This document shows, in pieces, positions 40,704 to 52,271 of a stretch of DNA of 64,000 nucleotides. Every line of letters begins with the position of its first letter. Position 1 is the stretch's first letter. The stretch comes from Allacma fusca (Eukaryota; Arthropoda; Collembola; Symphypleona; Sminthuridae), in contig OX359246.1 of the NCBI GenBank assembly GCA_947179485.1, positions 46,479,632 to 46,543,631 of the forward strand. The letters run 5' to 3'. The position numbers and the translations under genes were made by a program. The notes beneath the pieces were generated by a model. That model ran no database searches and had not been told where the DNA came from. It saw only the letters and a list, made by a program, of their open reading frames with translations.

Positions 40704-41912
40704 AGGGTGTTTCATATACTTTTGTCCTTTTATTCCCCCCTAACCCACATATGGGAGTAACTCATCAAATATTTGATTCCCTTAGTTTGTATAGCAAACG
40801 TTTTTCCAGATTTTCTTAAATCTGTTTCATTGACCTGGGGCAATGTTTGTGGTCCAAGGGGTCACGGACGTGAACCAAAGTTGGAATTTTTACGGATTTT
40901 AAATTGAATTTTCATTTCAACACAAAATTTTATTGAATTTTTATGGGACACAGGTCACTGCTTTGAAAACTGTAGACATCCCACGCTAAAGTAGTGTTAC
41001 ATGGAATCGTTGTATACCATAACAAACTATACTGTCACAGAGAGCGCAACAATGATATTGTGATGATAAAACCCGAGTTTATTAAGCCTGTACATGCCAT
41101 ATTATATTCGTATAATATTCACCTATCTAAATTAATCCCAGTTTCCCTGCATAAAGATAGTAATAATATGAAAACTACGTAAAAAGTAGGAATTGTAAAT
41201 TTTACAGGAATTCTTTGAGTTAAATACCATCTTTCTAAATAAAACATTGAGGCTCCGAATTGAAGACTGTGAAGCAAGATTGAAACGAAGAAAAATATTC
41301 ATTTTTATTTCAGCTCTTTAAAACCAAACTCCGAGTTATTCATACACTTGCCTCATAATTTTAGGTCCTGAGATCGTAGTTTTTGACTTAAGAAGACGCT
41401 ATTTAACTCCAGCATAATTCCAGCATTCTTAATTGTTTTTATGAACACTAGACCACACATGACAAAATGGCAAGATCAGAAACCCGACTTTTCCGCAACT
41501 TTGTTTCTTTTCCTCCCGAAGCTGTACTTCTCCCGCCTAGCTCTCTGTTCTTACGGGTCATGACGATAATTCTCAACGTAGAGCTGTTTATAGAGACCTG
41601 TGTATCTATAGCTGCGTGGAAATTCAATGAAATTTCCTGCAAAAATGCTGTTGTTTATTTCCGCACAAATGTTTTTCTTAAATATATATAATTATTTTAA
41701 CGCTGCATTCAAAATCCGTAAAACATCGCGACTTTGATTCACGTCCGTGACCCCTGCGAATGCAAAAATTGACCCAGGTCAATGAAACAAATTTTAGAAA
41801 ACCTGGAAAAGAAGTTCCTATAAACAGCGGAACCAAATATTTCATGAATTCCTCCCTTATGTGAGCCATGGGGCTGGGGGGAGCCACGAGGTAAGGAATA
41901 TTAAACACCCAG
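40704..41912. mobile_element. 1.2 kb inverted-repeat DNA element, non-autonomous
   Basis: The left end begins CAGGGTGTTT (40704) and the right end, read on the minus strand, CTGGGTGTTT (41912). The two arms of about 190 bases are diverged inverted repeats. They share TCATTGACCTGGG near 40833 and the complement near 41775, AGGGGTCACGGACGTGAA near 40859 and its complement near 41740, and a block with CAAATATTTGATTCC. The interior has no transposase frame. It looks like an old non-autonomous DNA transposon inserted between the two receptor genes. The superfamily is not clear and no target-site duplication is certain. Confidence 0.6.
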
Positions 41913-41941
41913 TACTTATAGTAAAATGAAGCTTTTTTAGT

Positions 41942-41947
41942 TTTATT
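41942..41947 (-). terminator. candidate poly(A) signal of receptor gene 2
   Basis: AATAAA on the minus strand about 310 bases after the stop codon, just outside the inverted-repeat element. Confidence 0.3.
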
Positions 41948-42258
41948 ATAATCCGTATTTTACGACCCATTTACTGTTTAATATTCATGTATTGTTCAAA
42001 ATAAAATAATAACAAAATTAAAAAAAAAGAGCAAAAGCGATATCAACAGGATTCTCCCAGAGAACAAAATAATCACTAAAGTTCCAGACTTTCCGCAACT
42101 TTCAAACTTATCATAAATGTTTTTGGCATGGAAAAATTTCGTTTAGAAGAACTATTGAGGCATACGTAATTACTGAAAGTCACAACTGTTAGAGGAAGCC
42201 TGAAGTAATTTCTGGTGGTCAAAATCTGCCTGCCCAGGATATCTCATAGGGAATGATT

Positions 42259-45200
42259 TCACGTAGCTTCCTCTGCATGTTCTAATTCTAAGTCTTCCTT
42301 GGAAACTTGATTTAGTTGACCTTGTCTGAAAATAATTCGGTTGCTAATAGCTTCGCAAATCAAAATGCATGAGGACAATAAGACACCGGCGTACAACAGC
42401 ATCTGGAACGCAAATCCCACATCGTTTAGGTCCAAGTCTGACCAATAATTTCTAATGGGAAGACATCTGGGCTGAATTCTCCTTTCGTAGGTTTTCAAAT
42501 ATTTGAAATTCAAGCCGAGTTCTTTGAGTTGAATTATTCTAACCAATACAAAAGGAGCACTTACTAAATTAACCAGTCTTTAAAAAAAGTATGACGAGAC
42601 TACTACCAAAGAAATTTTCAAAGTAACATTAGATCACTGTATGTACATGAAAACTGAACAGATATTTTACTTGATATTGAAATGCTCCCGAAGTGGGGAA
42701 TGTTTTGGAAGAACGAATCCGCTCGTTAGGAGCCTCTGGTCTACAAAAACAGTTGAAATAGTATCACAAAAATATTCATCAAAATTTTTAGCAAGTAAGG
42801 ACGGTGTGCTTTCTAATGTTCTATAAATAGTATCGAAATATTCCAGGTATGCGGACTGGCTTTCAGAAATTAAACTTATAACTTCTGAAGTGCGTGCAAA
42901 CTTCAGTCGACTCATGCTCATATTGCTGGCTTGTAGTACTTTCTGCATTTAAAAAACACATTGTTAATTACATTCAGTTTTTGTAAAGGTAGAAGTAATA
43001 ATAAACTGTTAATTTCAACTCACCTTAACATGATTCGGTATTGAGATACTACTATAATCTACCAAAAGCTGATATTGGGCAGTAAGTAAATCCCGGAATG
43101 ATTTAATTGGTTGTGCATGAGATGCTAATGACGAAAGGTAACCGGCTTGATATGCAGAATTCCATAGAATGGAAGACATCAGCACGGCAGTAAACACATG
43201 TCGTATTTTGAACAAGAGAGACAGTGCTGATAATCCTGTAAACATAATACAAGTATTTACATTTTGAATCTATTTAAATAATATATAGAAAAATACAATT
43301 TCAATGTAAAAATGAAAATAATTACCTCGTTGACAAAGGCAGGCAACCGTGGAAAATGCCACATCACTTGCTATCCCCAAAAATGCCAGACCGTAGTCGG
43401 TTCGGGATAATGGAGGAATGTTGTCCAGGTAAAATCTCTCGGTCATAACAAAGCTTCCTACAATTATTGAAATAATTGACCAGAAGCCGAAGAAGCCTAC
43501 CCAAACATCTGGTCCGAATGGCATCACAAATATGCTTGTCAATGTGTGTCGGGGTTGGTGGAAAAATGCTACCACGCTATTAAAACACGATTTAGGATTA
43601 ATTTGGAATGGAAGTATCAAAACAATGATCAAATATTGTTACTGCAATTATTATTATATTTAAAGAACTTTTTCTCACCCAAAACTAAACGTAGGGTGGG
43701 GTAGTGTAAAAAAGGTAGTTAATTGTTCAGTGTGCACGTTTTGCGATATGACCACGTCTACCTTCTCTTGTGCCAGTAACCAGGCTGCGGATGTCTCGTT
43801 TTTAAATGATGTTTCATTTTTTATGATAAATGGCTGATTCCAATGTCCCGGGGACACAAAATCCTCAGAGGTCATCGCAATTTCGCTAAAAACGTTTTTA
43901 TCGAAACAATATAGAAGAAAATTGTGTGTAATGCTACCGAATATAGCGTGCACAGTTCTTAACAAAACGTTTTCGAAACATTGTGATTACAAATTATATC
44001 CTGGATTTCCGTACCTAAAATTAAGAGCCATTTTCAAATCACGGTAAATATGAACAGCTGCTCCGCCAACAAATTCCTTGGTTTTATTATTCCATTCGCA
44101 TTCCTCAGAATATCCTCCGCCGCACTGTCACAAGTACAGATATAAGTTGTCAGAAAAGGTTATTTAAAATAAATGTAGGTCACTATGAAATAAACAATAT
44201 TGGGGAATAGCTTTACGCACTTTGAAAAGATTCGTAGAAACTTACTATCCCGAGCGCGATCACATCCATCCCTTCAAAATTCCCACGATGGAATGTCATC
44301 GACCTCAACGTCAAAATAAAACCTAATAGTTTCTCCCATTTTCCCGTTACAAGAAATTGAAGTTTCAAAATATTCTTCAAAAAGTAAAATTCATAAAGAT
44401 TTGCTATTTCCTGGGAATTTAAGTCTCTGTCACTTGTGTAATTTTTAAGAACTAGTGCGTAGCATTTAGAATTTAGCTTTAAACTTGTTAAACTTGAGGC
44501 CAGTAAATACTCCCTTAGAACAGATACATCGATGTTCTCTGGTAACACAAAAATAAATATATGCTGAAGTGTCTTCATGTGCGTGTTACTAAAATCACTC
44601 ATGTTTTGGGATCGTTGAAATAGCTGGTGCACCTGCAAAAACCCAATTCAAAAATTTTGTCACTGTGTCCTTCCGGTTGGAATCAACGGGATCGAAGCGA
44701 GTAATTTTTTGAAATAGAAATACAAGCTTAATATGTTAATACATACATGTACAGCACCTATTATGTGACGCATTTTTAAGTAATCAGAAATGTGAAATAT
44801 GCACGGGCAGTGTTAGTTAAAGAACCAGCATTTTTTAAAACTTTGAAAATAAATTTTACGTCCAACGTTTATAAACCCTTAGTTGGACAAGATTTTGATC
44901 AGTCGAGATAACAAAACTGTTTATTGTGAGTTCAAAAAATTGCATAGGGTAAGAACACAACAAATGCTGTAAATCTGTAGTTTCATAGTGATGCTGAAAA
45001 ATATAAATTGTTACTTGGCGTAAGTTGGAGCGTAAAATTGTCACGTTTTGTGAAAACAAAATATTTACAGTTGGATATCCCCCGATTTTTACTGGCACAT
45101 AGTTCAAGGAAATTGTTGCAGCTAAAGTTGTTGGCAACATTGACTTATAAACATTTAATCCTGCAAGAATGAGTTCAATTAAGCAGCATTATTTGATATT

Positions 45201-45453
45201 ACAGAAATATTTGTTTGAAAATATTGTTTCATATTAGCAATATCTGTAAAACACACGCTTAAGATGGAATAGCCACAAATATACCTGCATTATCCGAGGT
45301 CCACAATACAAGATCGAAATAGGAAAATTCAACCAATGATGTAAACGTAGGCAAGGCTTGGATTCTCACAGTTTGGGTTTCCCCATTCAACAATACAAGA
45401 ACCAATAAAACGTTTAAATTTAGCGAGTACGTGTACATTTTTCTGAATTCCAA
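42259..45453 (-). CDS. divergent ionotropic receptor (IR) 2
   Basis: Nine exons in transcript order: 45453-45285, 45160-45015, 44632-44246, 44124-44015, 43885-43679, 43576-43326, 43235-43024, 42942-42671 and 42538-42259, chaining to 677 residues. Exons 2, 4 and 7 have the same lengths as in receptor 1 (146, 110 and 212), and all phases match. It carries a signal peptide (about residues 6-27), S1 with GGAAVHIYRDLKMALNF, M1 in GFFGFWSIISIIVGSFVM, a pore loop with AFSTVACLCQRG, M3 with ILWNSAYQAGYLSSL, a long S2 with QYQLLVDYSSISIPNHV, and M4 near the C-terminus with GFAFQMLLYAGVLLSSCIL. A second start, Met at 45438, would also give a good signal peptide. The role is probably a chemosensory cation channel; the ligand is unknown. 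Confidence 0.82.
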
Positions 45454-47206
45454 CTGAGGAAGTCATCTCTTCGCCAACGTCATACAAACTGGATGGAGAT
45501 GCATGCCTTCAACACCTAATGTCTCCAGTTAAACTTAAGGTTATCAGGATTAGCCTAAGGTAATTTTCTACTTTCAAAACCATGTCCCAGTTCCATTTAA
45601 ACATTCACATTGAGCATGCGTCAGAGATTTCACACGTGCATAATTGCAAGTTGCATGCACACATGAATACTGCATGTTCAAGCTTACCGAAAATCCGACT
45701 TTGTATAGAATTAAAGGTCGAAGTTGCTCAAGGTATAATTTTATCTCTCGGCCTAAAAATATTTAAGCCAATCAGCAATTTCTTATGCACGACTATCGAT
45801 TTTCACGGTGCTTAAAATACTTGTGCGTTCCCTCATCAGACGAGACAGGTGGGAAAGGAAAAAGGACGAGAAGTTTTTTTTATTACTAGTTGCCAGAAAA
45901 GTTACTACCTCTTTTGGGAGTCTCTTCCAAATTTTAAAAGAATTAAAAACATATATTAATTAAATACATTGTAAGTTCATATTGTGCAAAAATATATGAA
46001 ACATTGGAATCCAATTCTGTAACATTAGCTGGAAAAAATAATTTCAACAATAGCAAATAAGAATAAATGCAAACACATTTTTTAGCGGGGAGGTAAAGCG
46101 TCTTTGAAACTTTTGACACAACCTGTTTTGAGATAATCAGAGCCATTATAAGCTCTTATAGACATCGAATGAATGTCCCAGCCCATGCAATCATTCCTAA
46201 ACCAGCAAGCAATTTATCACATGACTATTTCCGTCTTTGAGGACAATGTTGAAAGAGTGTCTTCAGTTTTGCAATCTGGATTGCTGAATTATAGTTAGAT
46301 ATTGATTTTGATTTATGGCATCCCAATTGACAGTCTGCAACATATCTACATAACTTATTCATGTGTTTCTTTCTGTGGTATCTCTATGTAAAAATACACA
46401 TCGGAACGTTTTCGTATACTGATGTATATCATCTTTGTTCTGGGGTTAGAGTTTCTGGTTTCAGGATACACAGCTATTTTTGGAATTGGCCAGAAATCAG
46501 AACGTGCCCCAGTTTTTGTATTCATTTCAAGTTATTTTATTTACTCGGCTACTGTTCAGTTAGCATTGTCCCTTGTCCCGTCTATAAAAGCTACACAGGG
46601 GAACAAAGGTTTTCTCACAGGCCCTCCCTTTCTATTGAGGAGTGTCGAGTGCCTTCAATTTTAGGCAAAACGGTAATAAGAGTTTTTTCAATATAGCTTT
46701 CGCCATCATTAATACATACATGTACATACAAGCACTCTCTGCAACCATCTCAGTATAAAATATTAGAGCTGTGATAAAAGCTGTCAATTCTATGTCTGCG
46801 ATGTGAATAAATAAATAATAAGGTCTTCCGGTGTAGATTAAAGTAGTTCCTTAAATTAGCTTAGTTAGGGCTAACACTGAAGTGCCTAAAAGGGATACAG
46901 CATTTTAAGGGCGTTCTTGAAGTTTCGGGTTAGCTGCACGCATCTTAGTGGAATACAACTGATCTATAAAAATGTATGGCTTTACCGCAGTCATGCAAAC
47001 GATAAAAAATACGATGAATGAAACCTTAAAGCGTTTCAGTGGGTGTAATACACTTTTAACCAGCAAATTTCCACTGTGTTAAATATCTTTGCCCGACGAC
47101 TTAAAGGAAATAAATATCTTGATCAAGCATAAATCAATTATTAATTAAAAGTGTCCATAGGTGGTCGACTTTGCTATTTCCGTCTTTCTTGTCTCATATG
47201 TATTTG
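45454..47206. other. intergenic stretch between receptor 2 and gene B
   Basis: Mostly AT-rich, with nothing recognised apart from a weak ORF at 46422-46664 (listed separately). Confidence 0.45.
46422..46664 (+). CDS. weak hypothetical ORF with two hydrophobic stretches
   Basis: An 80-codon ORF from ATG 46422. The translation has an N-terminal hydrophobic run (MYIIFVLGLEFLVSGYTAIF) and a second one (VFVFISSYFIYSATVQLALS), followed by a short polar tail. AATAAA repeats follow at about 46806. No family is recognised, a second long frame overlaps it, and no promoter is evident, so chance is likely. Confidence 0.15.
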   Translation: MYIIFVLGLEFLVSGYTAIFGIGQKSERAPVFVFISSYFIYSATVQLALSLVPSIKATQGNKGFLTGPPFLLRSVECLQF

Positions 47207-47213
47207 TATAAAA
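47207..47213 (+). promoter_or_regulatory. TATA box of small secreted protein gene B
   Basis: TATAAAA, with a TCACT initiator-like sequence 32 bases downstream (about 47239), mirrors the promoter layout of gene A. The ATG is about 139 bases downstream of the TATA box, close to the distance in gene A (165). Confidence 0.5.
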
Positions 47214-47345
47214 GCTGCTGCGGTATTTTTAAAATTTATCACTTTCTGCTTATTGTTAGCCCTCAAACGTTTTCAGGAAACAGTTTCAAAAAAGGGTCAG
47301 AAATACCAAAATCATAACTGCCATTTTTGTGCGGAATCTATAATT

Positions 47346-47747
47346 ATGACAGCAAAGCTTGTTTTTACGATTGTGAGTTTTAAAATTTTATTGTAGCTCG
47401 GAGAATTAGATAGAAGGTAATTATTGTAGGATTTTTTTTAATTAAGTGTTATTCTGTAATTGACTAAAATTTAGGTTTGCGTCCTTGCATGTGCCACCAC
47501 TTGCCTGGGCCATTTCTTTGGCGGGATATTTCCTGCTGTACGGGGTCCATTGTTTGGAGGGGTAAACGCTTTGAATTTTGCAAATTTCAGACAGCACGAT
47601 TTCCGTGAGGGGCCTTTTGCGGTGGCAGGATATTCTCTAGTGGATCCTTTCAGCTCCGTACATGTGAACCGGCAGTTCAACAGAGCTTTCCCTATAATTC
47701 CTCAGCCATTACCTGGTTTTGCGCCGGGACCTGTGTTTTTTGGTTAA
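47346..47747 (+). CDS. small secreted Gly/Pro-rich protein B, paralogue of A
   Basis: Two exons, 47346-47372 (27 nt, gtgagt donor) and 47475-47747, joined in phase 0, give 99 residues. Residues 1-20 form a signal peptide (MTAKLVFTIVCVLACATTCL) ending near GHFF. The mature protein is Gly, Phe and Pro rich. Its centre, EGPFAVAGYSLVDPFS, aligns with HGPYAKGGYSVVQPFS of protein A, and FNRAFP aligns with FNGAPS. The C-terminus (LPGFAPGPVFFG) also ends in FxG as in A (AFLG). It lacks one intron of A. Function unknown; an extracellular or cuticular structural role is inference. Confidence 0.7.
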
Positions 47748-47825
47748 AATGAGTTTTATTAATGCATTCACATGTGATATTTGCCATTATGTTTACACTC
47801 AACATCATTATTCAAAATGTAAACC

Positions 47826-47831
47826 GAATAA
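47826..47831 (+). terminator. poly(A) signal of gene B
   Basis: AATAAA about 80 bases after the stop codon, the same distance as in gene A. Confidence 0.55.
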
Positions 47832-49030
47832 AGCAAAACGTTTGCTCTGAATAATTAGCATAGAACAGCTGCTATAACTGGCTCTTAGCACCTGCATATT
47901 ATTTATGATTTGTAGGACATAAACCAGTACAGGGAGTATAATAGGAAGTATTTTTTTCCGGATTCGTCAGTCATACTTGCTTTGATTATAATCAATAAAC
48001 AATTGATTATAAGCCAAACACATGATACAAAATAGTAGTGAAACATTAAGAAACGGTATTTATCCGACATAATTTTCCAGAAAATAGTTCTCTAGACTCG
48101 GTTTATTCCAACCGTTATAGTCATGCGAGTATCCCGCGCAAGTGTTTCTATGGGACGCATATAGGGATAGTGCTATGGGAAATTCGTTGGGCCTTTTATC
48201 GAAAATCCCAACGAGTGTCCTGCTGGACTTCGCTCATACGACCCTCTCCCATATGCCCTTTCCCATATGAACATTCCCAACTGAATGCAATATTGGCCCC
48301 TCATACCCATATAGTTAAATATGCATTTCTTATTATTAGTACTTGCCATATAAACCATAAATAATTGTGATAAAATAAGAGGTAGAAATCAAACACTTTT
48401 TAATTAGTTGCAAAATTCTTTTATTTTGAAAATTGTTGTGAAATTAAAACCATTAAAATACACTTATGTACACTACCCAATAAAGTCCACAGTTAAATAC
48501 GGGAAGGGGAATGGTAGGATCTCGAGCGGTACTCCACTAACCGTCTAAAAAATGGAAAGAATTTAAATGAATTAAAATGGAATTGAAGTCAACTTAAAAC
48601 ATGAATTACATTCGATTACACTTCACTTGGCCCTTTAAAACGGAAATCAAAGGGACGTAACTATTGTTGACAACAATATTTTTTTCAGTAATTAAATATT
48701 TAATTAGCAAAATTCAACAGATTGTTAAGATGATCTAAAATTAATTTGAGAAATTTTACCTTAAATTATCCAATGAGGAATCATCCAGCTCCAGCTTTGA
48801 AACCTGCAATAGTTAATTCAATTAATTGTTTCAATTAATACAAAAGTCATGAAAATTTCGTAGTACAACTATTTAAATTATTTTGAAGTAAAACAGCTAT
48901 TTAAAAACTTACCTAATTGGACAGTTCAGCACCCTTATAATTGTTGTAGATTCCGTCTTCAAAAAGGTTGCTTGTGAGAAATTTTCATCAACTTAAAGTT
49001 ATAACGAATGGAAAGTTAACAAGTCAGCCG
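47832..49030. other. intergenic stretch, no gene recognised
   Basis: AT-rich sequence, possibly containing flanking or LTR sequence of the decayed BEL/Pao element that follows; I could not define LTR borders. Confidence 0.4.
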
Positions 49031-49561
49031 TTATATGTGTTGTTTACGAATCCCGCTCATTGCAAGTGAACTTATTGCAACTGAAAATATAAACAAATTG
49101 GTTATCATCTCCGTTGGATGTGGCAGGCTTCCATTAACTAAGAGCAGCAGAGATCTTATCATTAGAATCATCAGAAGGTAAGGCAGCACAGCGGAATCAT
49201 GATGTGAAAGGAAGTAACAACTCAATAGCTCATTGCTGGTAAAAGAATTATCCACAACGTAGCTAGAGTGACCTAATTCAAAATATTCATCCATGAAGAA
49301 ATGATATTGCTCACTTAAATTAGGATCCTTGTTCATTCTTGCTTCCAAAGACGAAGTGCTCTTCAATTCGCCCAACCTTGGACAATTCTTCTCCAATGGT
49401 AACCGAACGATGATTTTTCCATCTTCACCTTTGCTCACGGTGCGATGGAAGTGATCCTCACATTCACACTGTTCCTCAGTCCAGTGCTCCTTAGTAGGGC
49501 ATTCCTCAACTCCCAAAATCTTCGTTGACTGATCCCAATCTGCTAAAGATAATGCAAACAA
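49031..49561 (-). pseudogene. BEL/Pao pol fragment (region before the RT domain)
   Basis: The translation begins with WDQSTKILGVEECPTKEHWT and includes DGKIIVRLPLEKNCPRLGE, then NKDPNLSEQYHFFMDEYFELGH. These are the linker motifs that precede reverse transcriptase in BEL/Pao pol polyproteins. After about residue 115 the similarity is lost in this frame (a broken HHAV-type motif is followed by unrelated residues), so a frameshift and decay are likely. Confidence 0.68.
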
Positions 49562-50044
49562 ATTGTTTCACGTGCACTACTGGAGTTGCTCGGGTAGATC
49601 ACCAGTCAGCCTAGGCAAAATCTAAAAATCATAGTCATTTTGAAAAATATTCACTATGGACCATAACATTAGCTTCACAACTCCTGCCTCAGCTGTTCCA
49701 GATACTTGGATCTTCGTCTGTCTTCTCTTTAATCCCACCAATTAGATAAAAGACTCCGTGATAAAGTCAGGCTGTGATCCAGAATTCAGAAAGGCACAGC
49801 ACTTCAGCGACTCTCCAGCGGCACTCCTAATTTTTACCTGCACAGTTGACATTAAAATCTGCTACGAGTTCCAGGAACCGATGGAATGCAGAGTCTTTAC
49901 CATAGATAGTTTCAAGAAGCATCACATCTTTCCATTTCATGATAACCGTTGCATCAGGAGCATCCCCAATTTGTGGCGTCATGGTGGCTGCCAACCTTCT
50001 TCCGGGGAGGCCCACTTGATGTACCTTTGGAAGGGGCAGCAGTC

Positions 50045-50563
50045 CTATCCAGCTTTGGTTTTTCTTCTACTGTTTTCCTCCATCCCTGGACACAACCATG
50101 GCAGCTCGGGATTCCCTATGTAAAAACTCGATGAAAGGTTTGTACCTGGGAGGTTCGTTCCTTTATCTTTCTTTCCCAATCCAGGTACAGGCCATCGTAT
50201 AATTGGCGGAGTATCAAGAACACTAACAAGTGGTCCCACTGGCCTTGAAATACCACGTAATGCCCACACAATGTCTTTGACAGAATCGACAAGTTCCTGC
50301 AACGATGATGGTACACCAGGCTGAACAGGCTTAAGACTAAACAGACGGTTAAGTTGAGTGTAAAGTAATTCACGCTTATGCTCATACCGTTCCTGAAGAG
50401 CCTTCCATGCAACTGTATAGTTGGCGTCCGTAATAGAGATATAATGGATGACCCTCTGAGCACCTCCTCTTACTGCAGCCTTCACATACTGCAACTTCCT
50501 GGCATCTGATATGCAGGATAACTGTCGACACCAGCTGTGAACAGGTCGCAGAAGCATGGCCAT
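50045..50563 (-). pseudogene. BEL/Pao gag fragment
   Basis: The translation contains DARKLQYVKAAVRGGAQRVI, ITDANYTVAWKALQERYEHK and SSLQELVDSVKDIVWALRGI, the conserved helices of the BEL/Pao gag (DUF1759-type) domain. The C-terminal part is degenerate and no zinc knuckle is seen. Confidence 0.68.
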
Positions 50564-50738
50564 TCGTCCATTTCCCCATTATATGCTGGTGGATTCAACT
50601 GGGGAGCTTCACTTAAGCCGTTGGTAATGATGTAGTCGTTTTACCGGATGCATTTTTGTTTCCATTTCGTGGGGTCGGGTGCTGAGGATAATTCTCCTTC
50701 AATGTTCTATAATAAACTAAGTACTATATATGATAGTA

Positions 50739-51008
50739 CTATATAGTACTATATATGATATATATGAAAGTCCAACAAATTACGATGACCTCCAGTACAT
50801 CAGCATCACTCGTCTCGCCGTATATTTTGCTTACGATGCCTTGGTAGTCATCAAATGCATTCTCCAAGCTTTTGCACTGGGAATTCGCAACATGCAGAGT
50901 TAGCGGATTGTTTGAATTCTCATCTGCCCTCTTCTTTACGGTTTGGATGATTTTGACGTGGGGATTTCGGCAGTTCTGCACCTTTTGTAGCTTCGAAACT
51001 CCTGGCAT
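50739..51008 (-). pseudogene. probable N-terminal gag part of the BEL/Pao relic
   Basis: A charged, helix-prone translation with SLENAFDDYQGIVSKIYGE, immediately upstream of the gag core on the same strand. Assignment rests mainly on position and on the coiled-coil-like character usual for this part of BEL/Pao gag. Confidence 0.35.
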
Positions 51009-51293
51009 TATGCTAATTCATCTGAGTTTGCTCATGAAATAGTTCAAAATTTTGCTCACTTCACAATAGGTCACTGTTTCAAACTCTTTGAATCGGCTAT
51101 TCGGTTTTAGGAAGGACCAATGATAATTCCTTAGCCTTCCCTTAGTTCGTTTTACCTTCACATACAGGGTTGTAATGCCTGTGCGTACTAATTTGCAGAT
51201 CCAATTCAATGCAGTACAAGTTGTAAATCTACAAAGCGAACTCGATGATCCACCCCACGTAGCACGTGGTTCAGATGCCTTTTTTCTCACCAA

Positions 51294-52271
51294 CTGCCAT
51301 AAAATTTTGAAAGTAATTTCTTTGCAAAACGTAAACGAAGGGATATTGTTGTGTAAGGTTTTCAGAATTCAAACTAGCGTACCTGGATATCAACTAGACA
51401 GTACAAAGTAATGTATTTACACTTGCCCGGATGTCGTTTATGTTCCTGTCAAAATTTTGAAGATAAAGTGTTTTGTTTCCTAATTTTAGCGAAACGGATT
51501 CGTACATTAGCATTCCTTTAATCCATAACATTACACATTAATGGTTAAATCTAAATTTAGGATCACATTTGGTAAAAATGACTTGTTGAGTTTTGCAATA
51601 AAAATAATGCACATTTAAACATTTATACAATTTATTTCAAGACATGCTTATTATCTGCATCAGAAACCGTATAAATACTGCTTGGCTTAAACCTGGCAAC
51701 CAATAATCACCTGACAAATATTTTATAAGTAAAGGGTTGGATTTAAGCAAGGAGGGTGCAAGTTAATTCCATATGTATCCTCTGTGTTACAGTTACATAT
51801 GTATCCTTCGTGAGTGCAATGTATATGTATCCTCCGTATACATTCCTCTAAATGTCCCAAGAACGAATTCTTCTTAATTCGTGGGCAAAGCATTTGTTTA
51901 AACAATGGAAGACAGTACTGCTGTATAAAATTTTCGACGATTTCATGGCAGTTAAAAAGTCTCAAGCTGCGCTGACTCAACCTATAACAGACCTCCGTAC
52001 GTACAATAACAGACGTTTCATTAGTGCCCCATAGAATCAAGCTGCACAGATCCAACCAATGAAACGCTTCTTGAAAACGTTTCGTTCTTTGCTCATTATT
52101 TCAGTCCCCACTTCAGTCATTTCATGCTCAGCTCGACTCGCTAAAGCGTTCACTTAAAATTGATCGAAAATATTTCACTCAAATTTTAATTGCAAAACAA
52201 ATAATTCCCCCGACTTATTTCTGTGACCGGTCCTTTATACAGCAAGGAACTAGTTTATATAAGCCTAATAA
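51294..52271. other. intergenic stretch, no gene recognised
   Basis: AT-rich, with only short open frames on either strand and no recognisable similarity. It separates the BEL/Pao relic from the transposase pseudogene. Confidence 0.45.

Larger units (their letters stand above)
49031..51008 (-). mobile_element. decayed BEL/Pao LTR retrotransposon fragment
   Basis: Gag-like segments (51008-50739 and 50563-50045) are followed downstream on the minus strand by a pol segment (49561-49031), the gag-pol order of BEL/Pao elements. Frames are broken between segments, most of pol is missing, and no LTR was found. It is a relic. Confidence 0.65.

Noticed and set aside
45003..45014. Possible 23-base intron extending receptor 2 exon 2
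   Set aside because: Too short to be real. The exon end at 45015 gives the same length and phase as in receptor 1.
47559..47589. Possible short intron (gtaaac...cag) in gene B
   Set aside because: At 31 bases it is too short to splice, and the frame is open through it.
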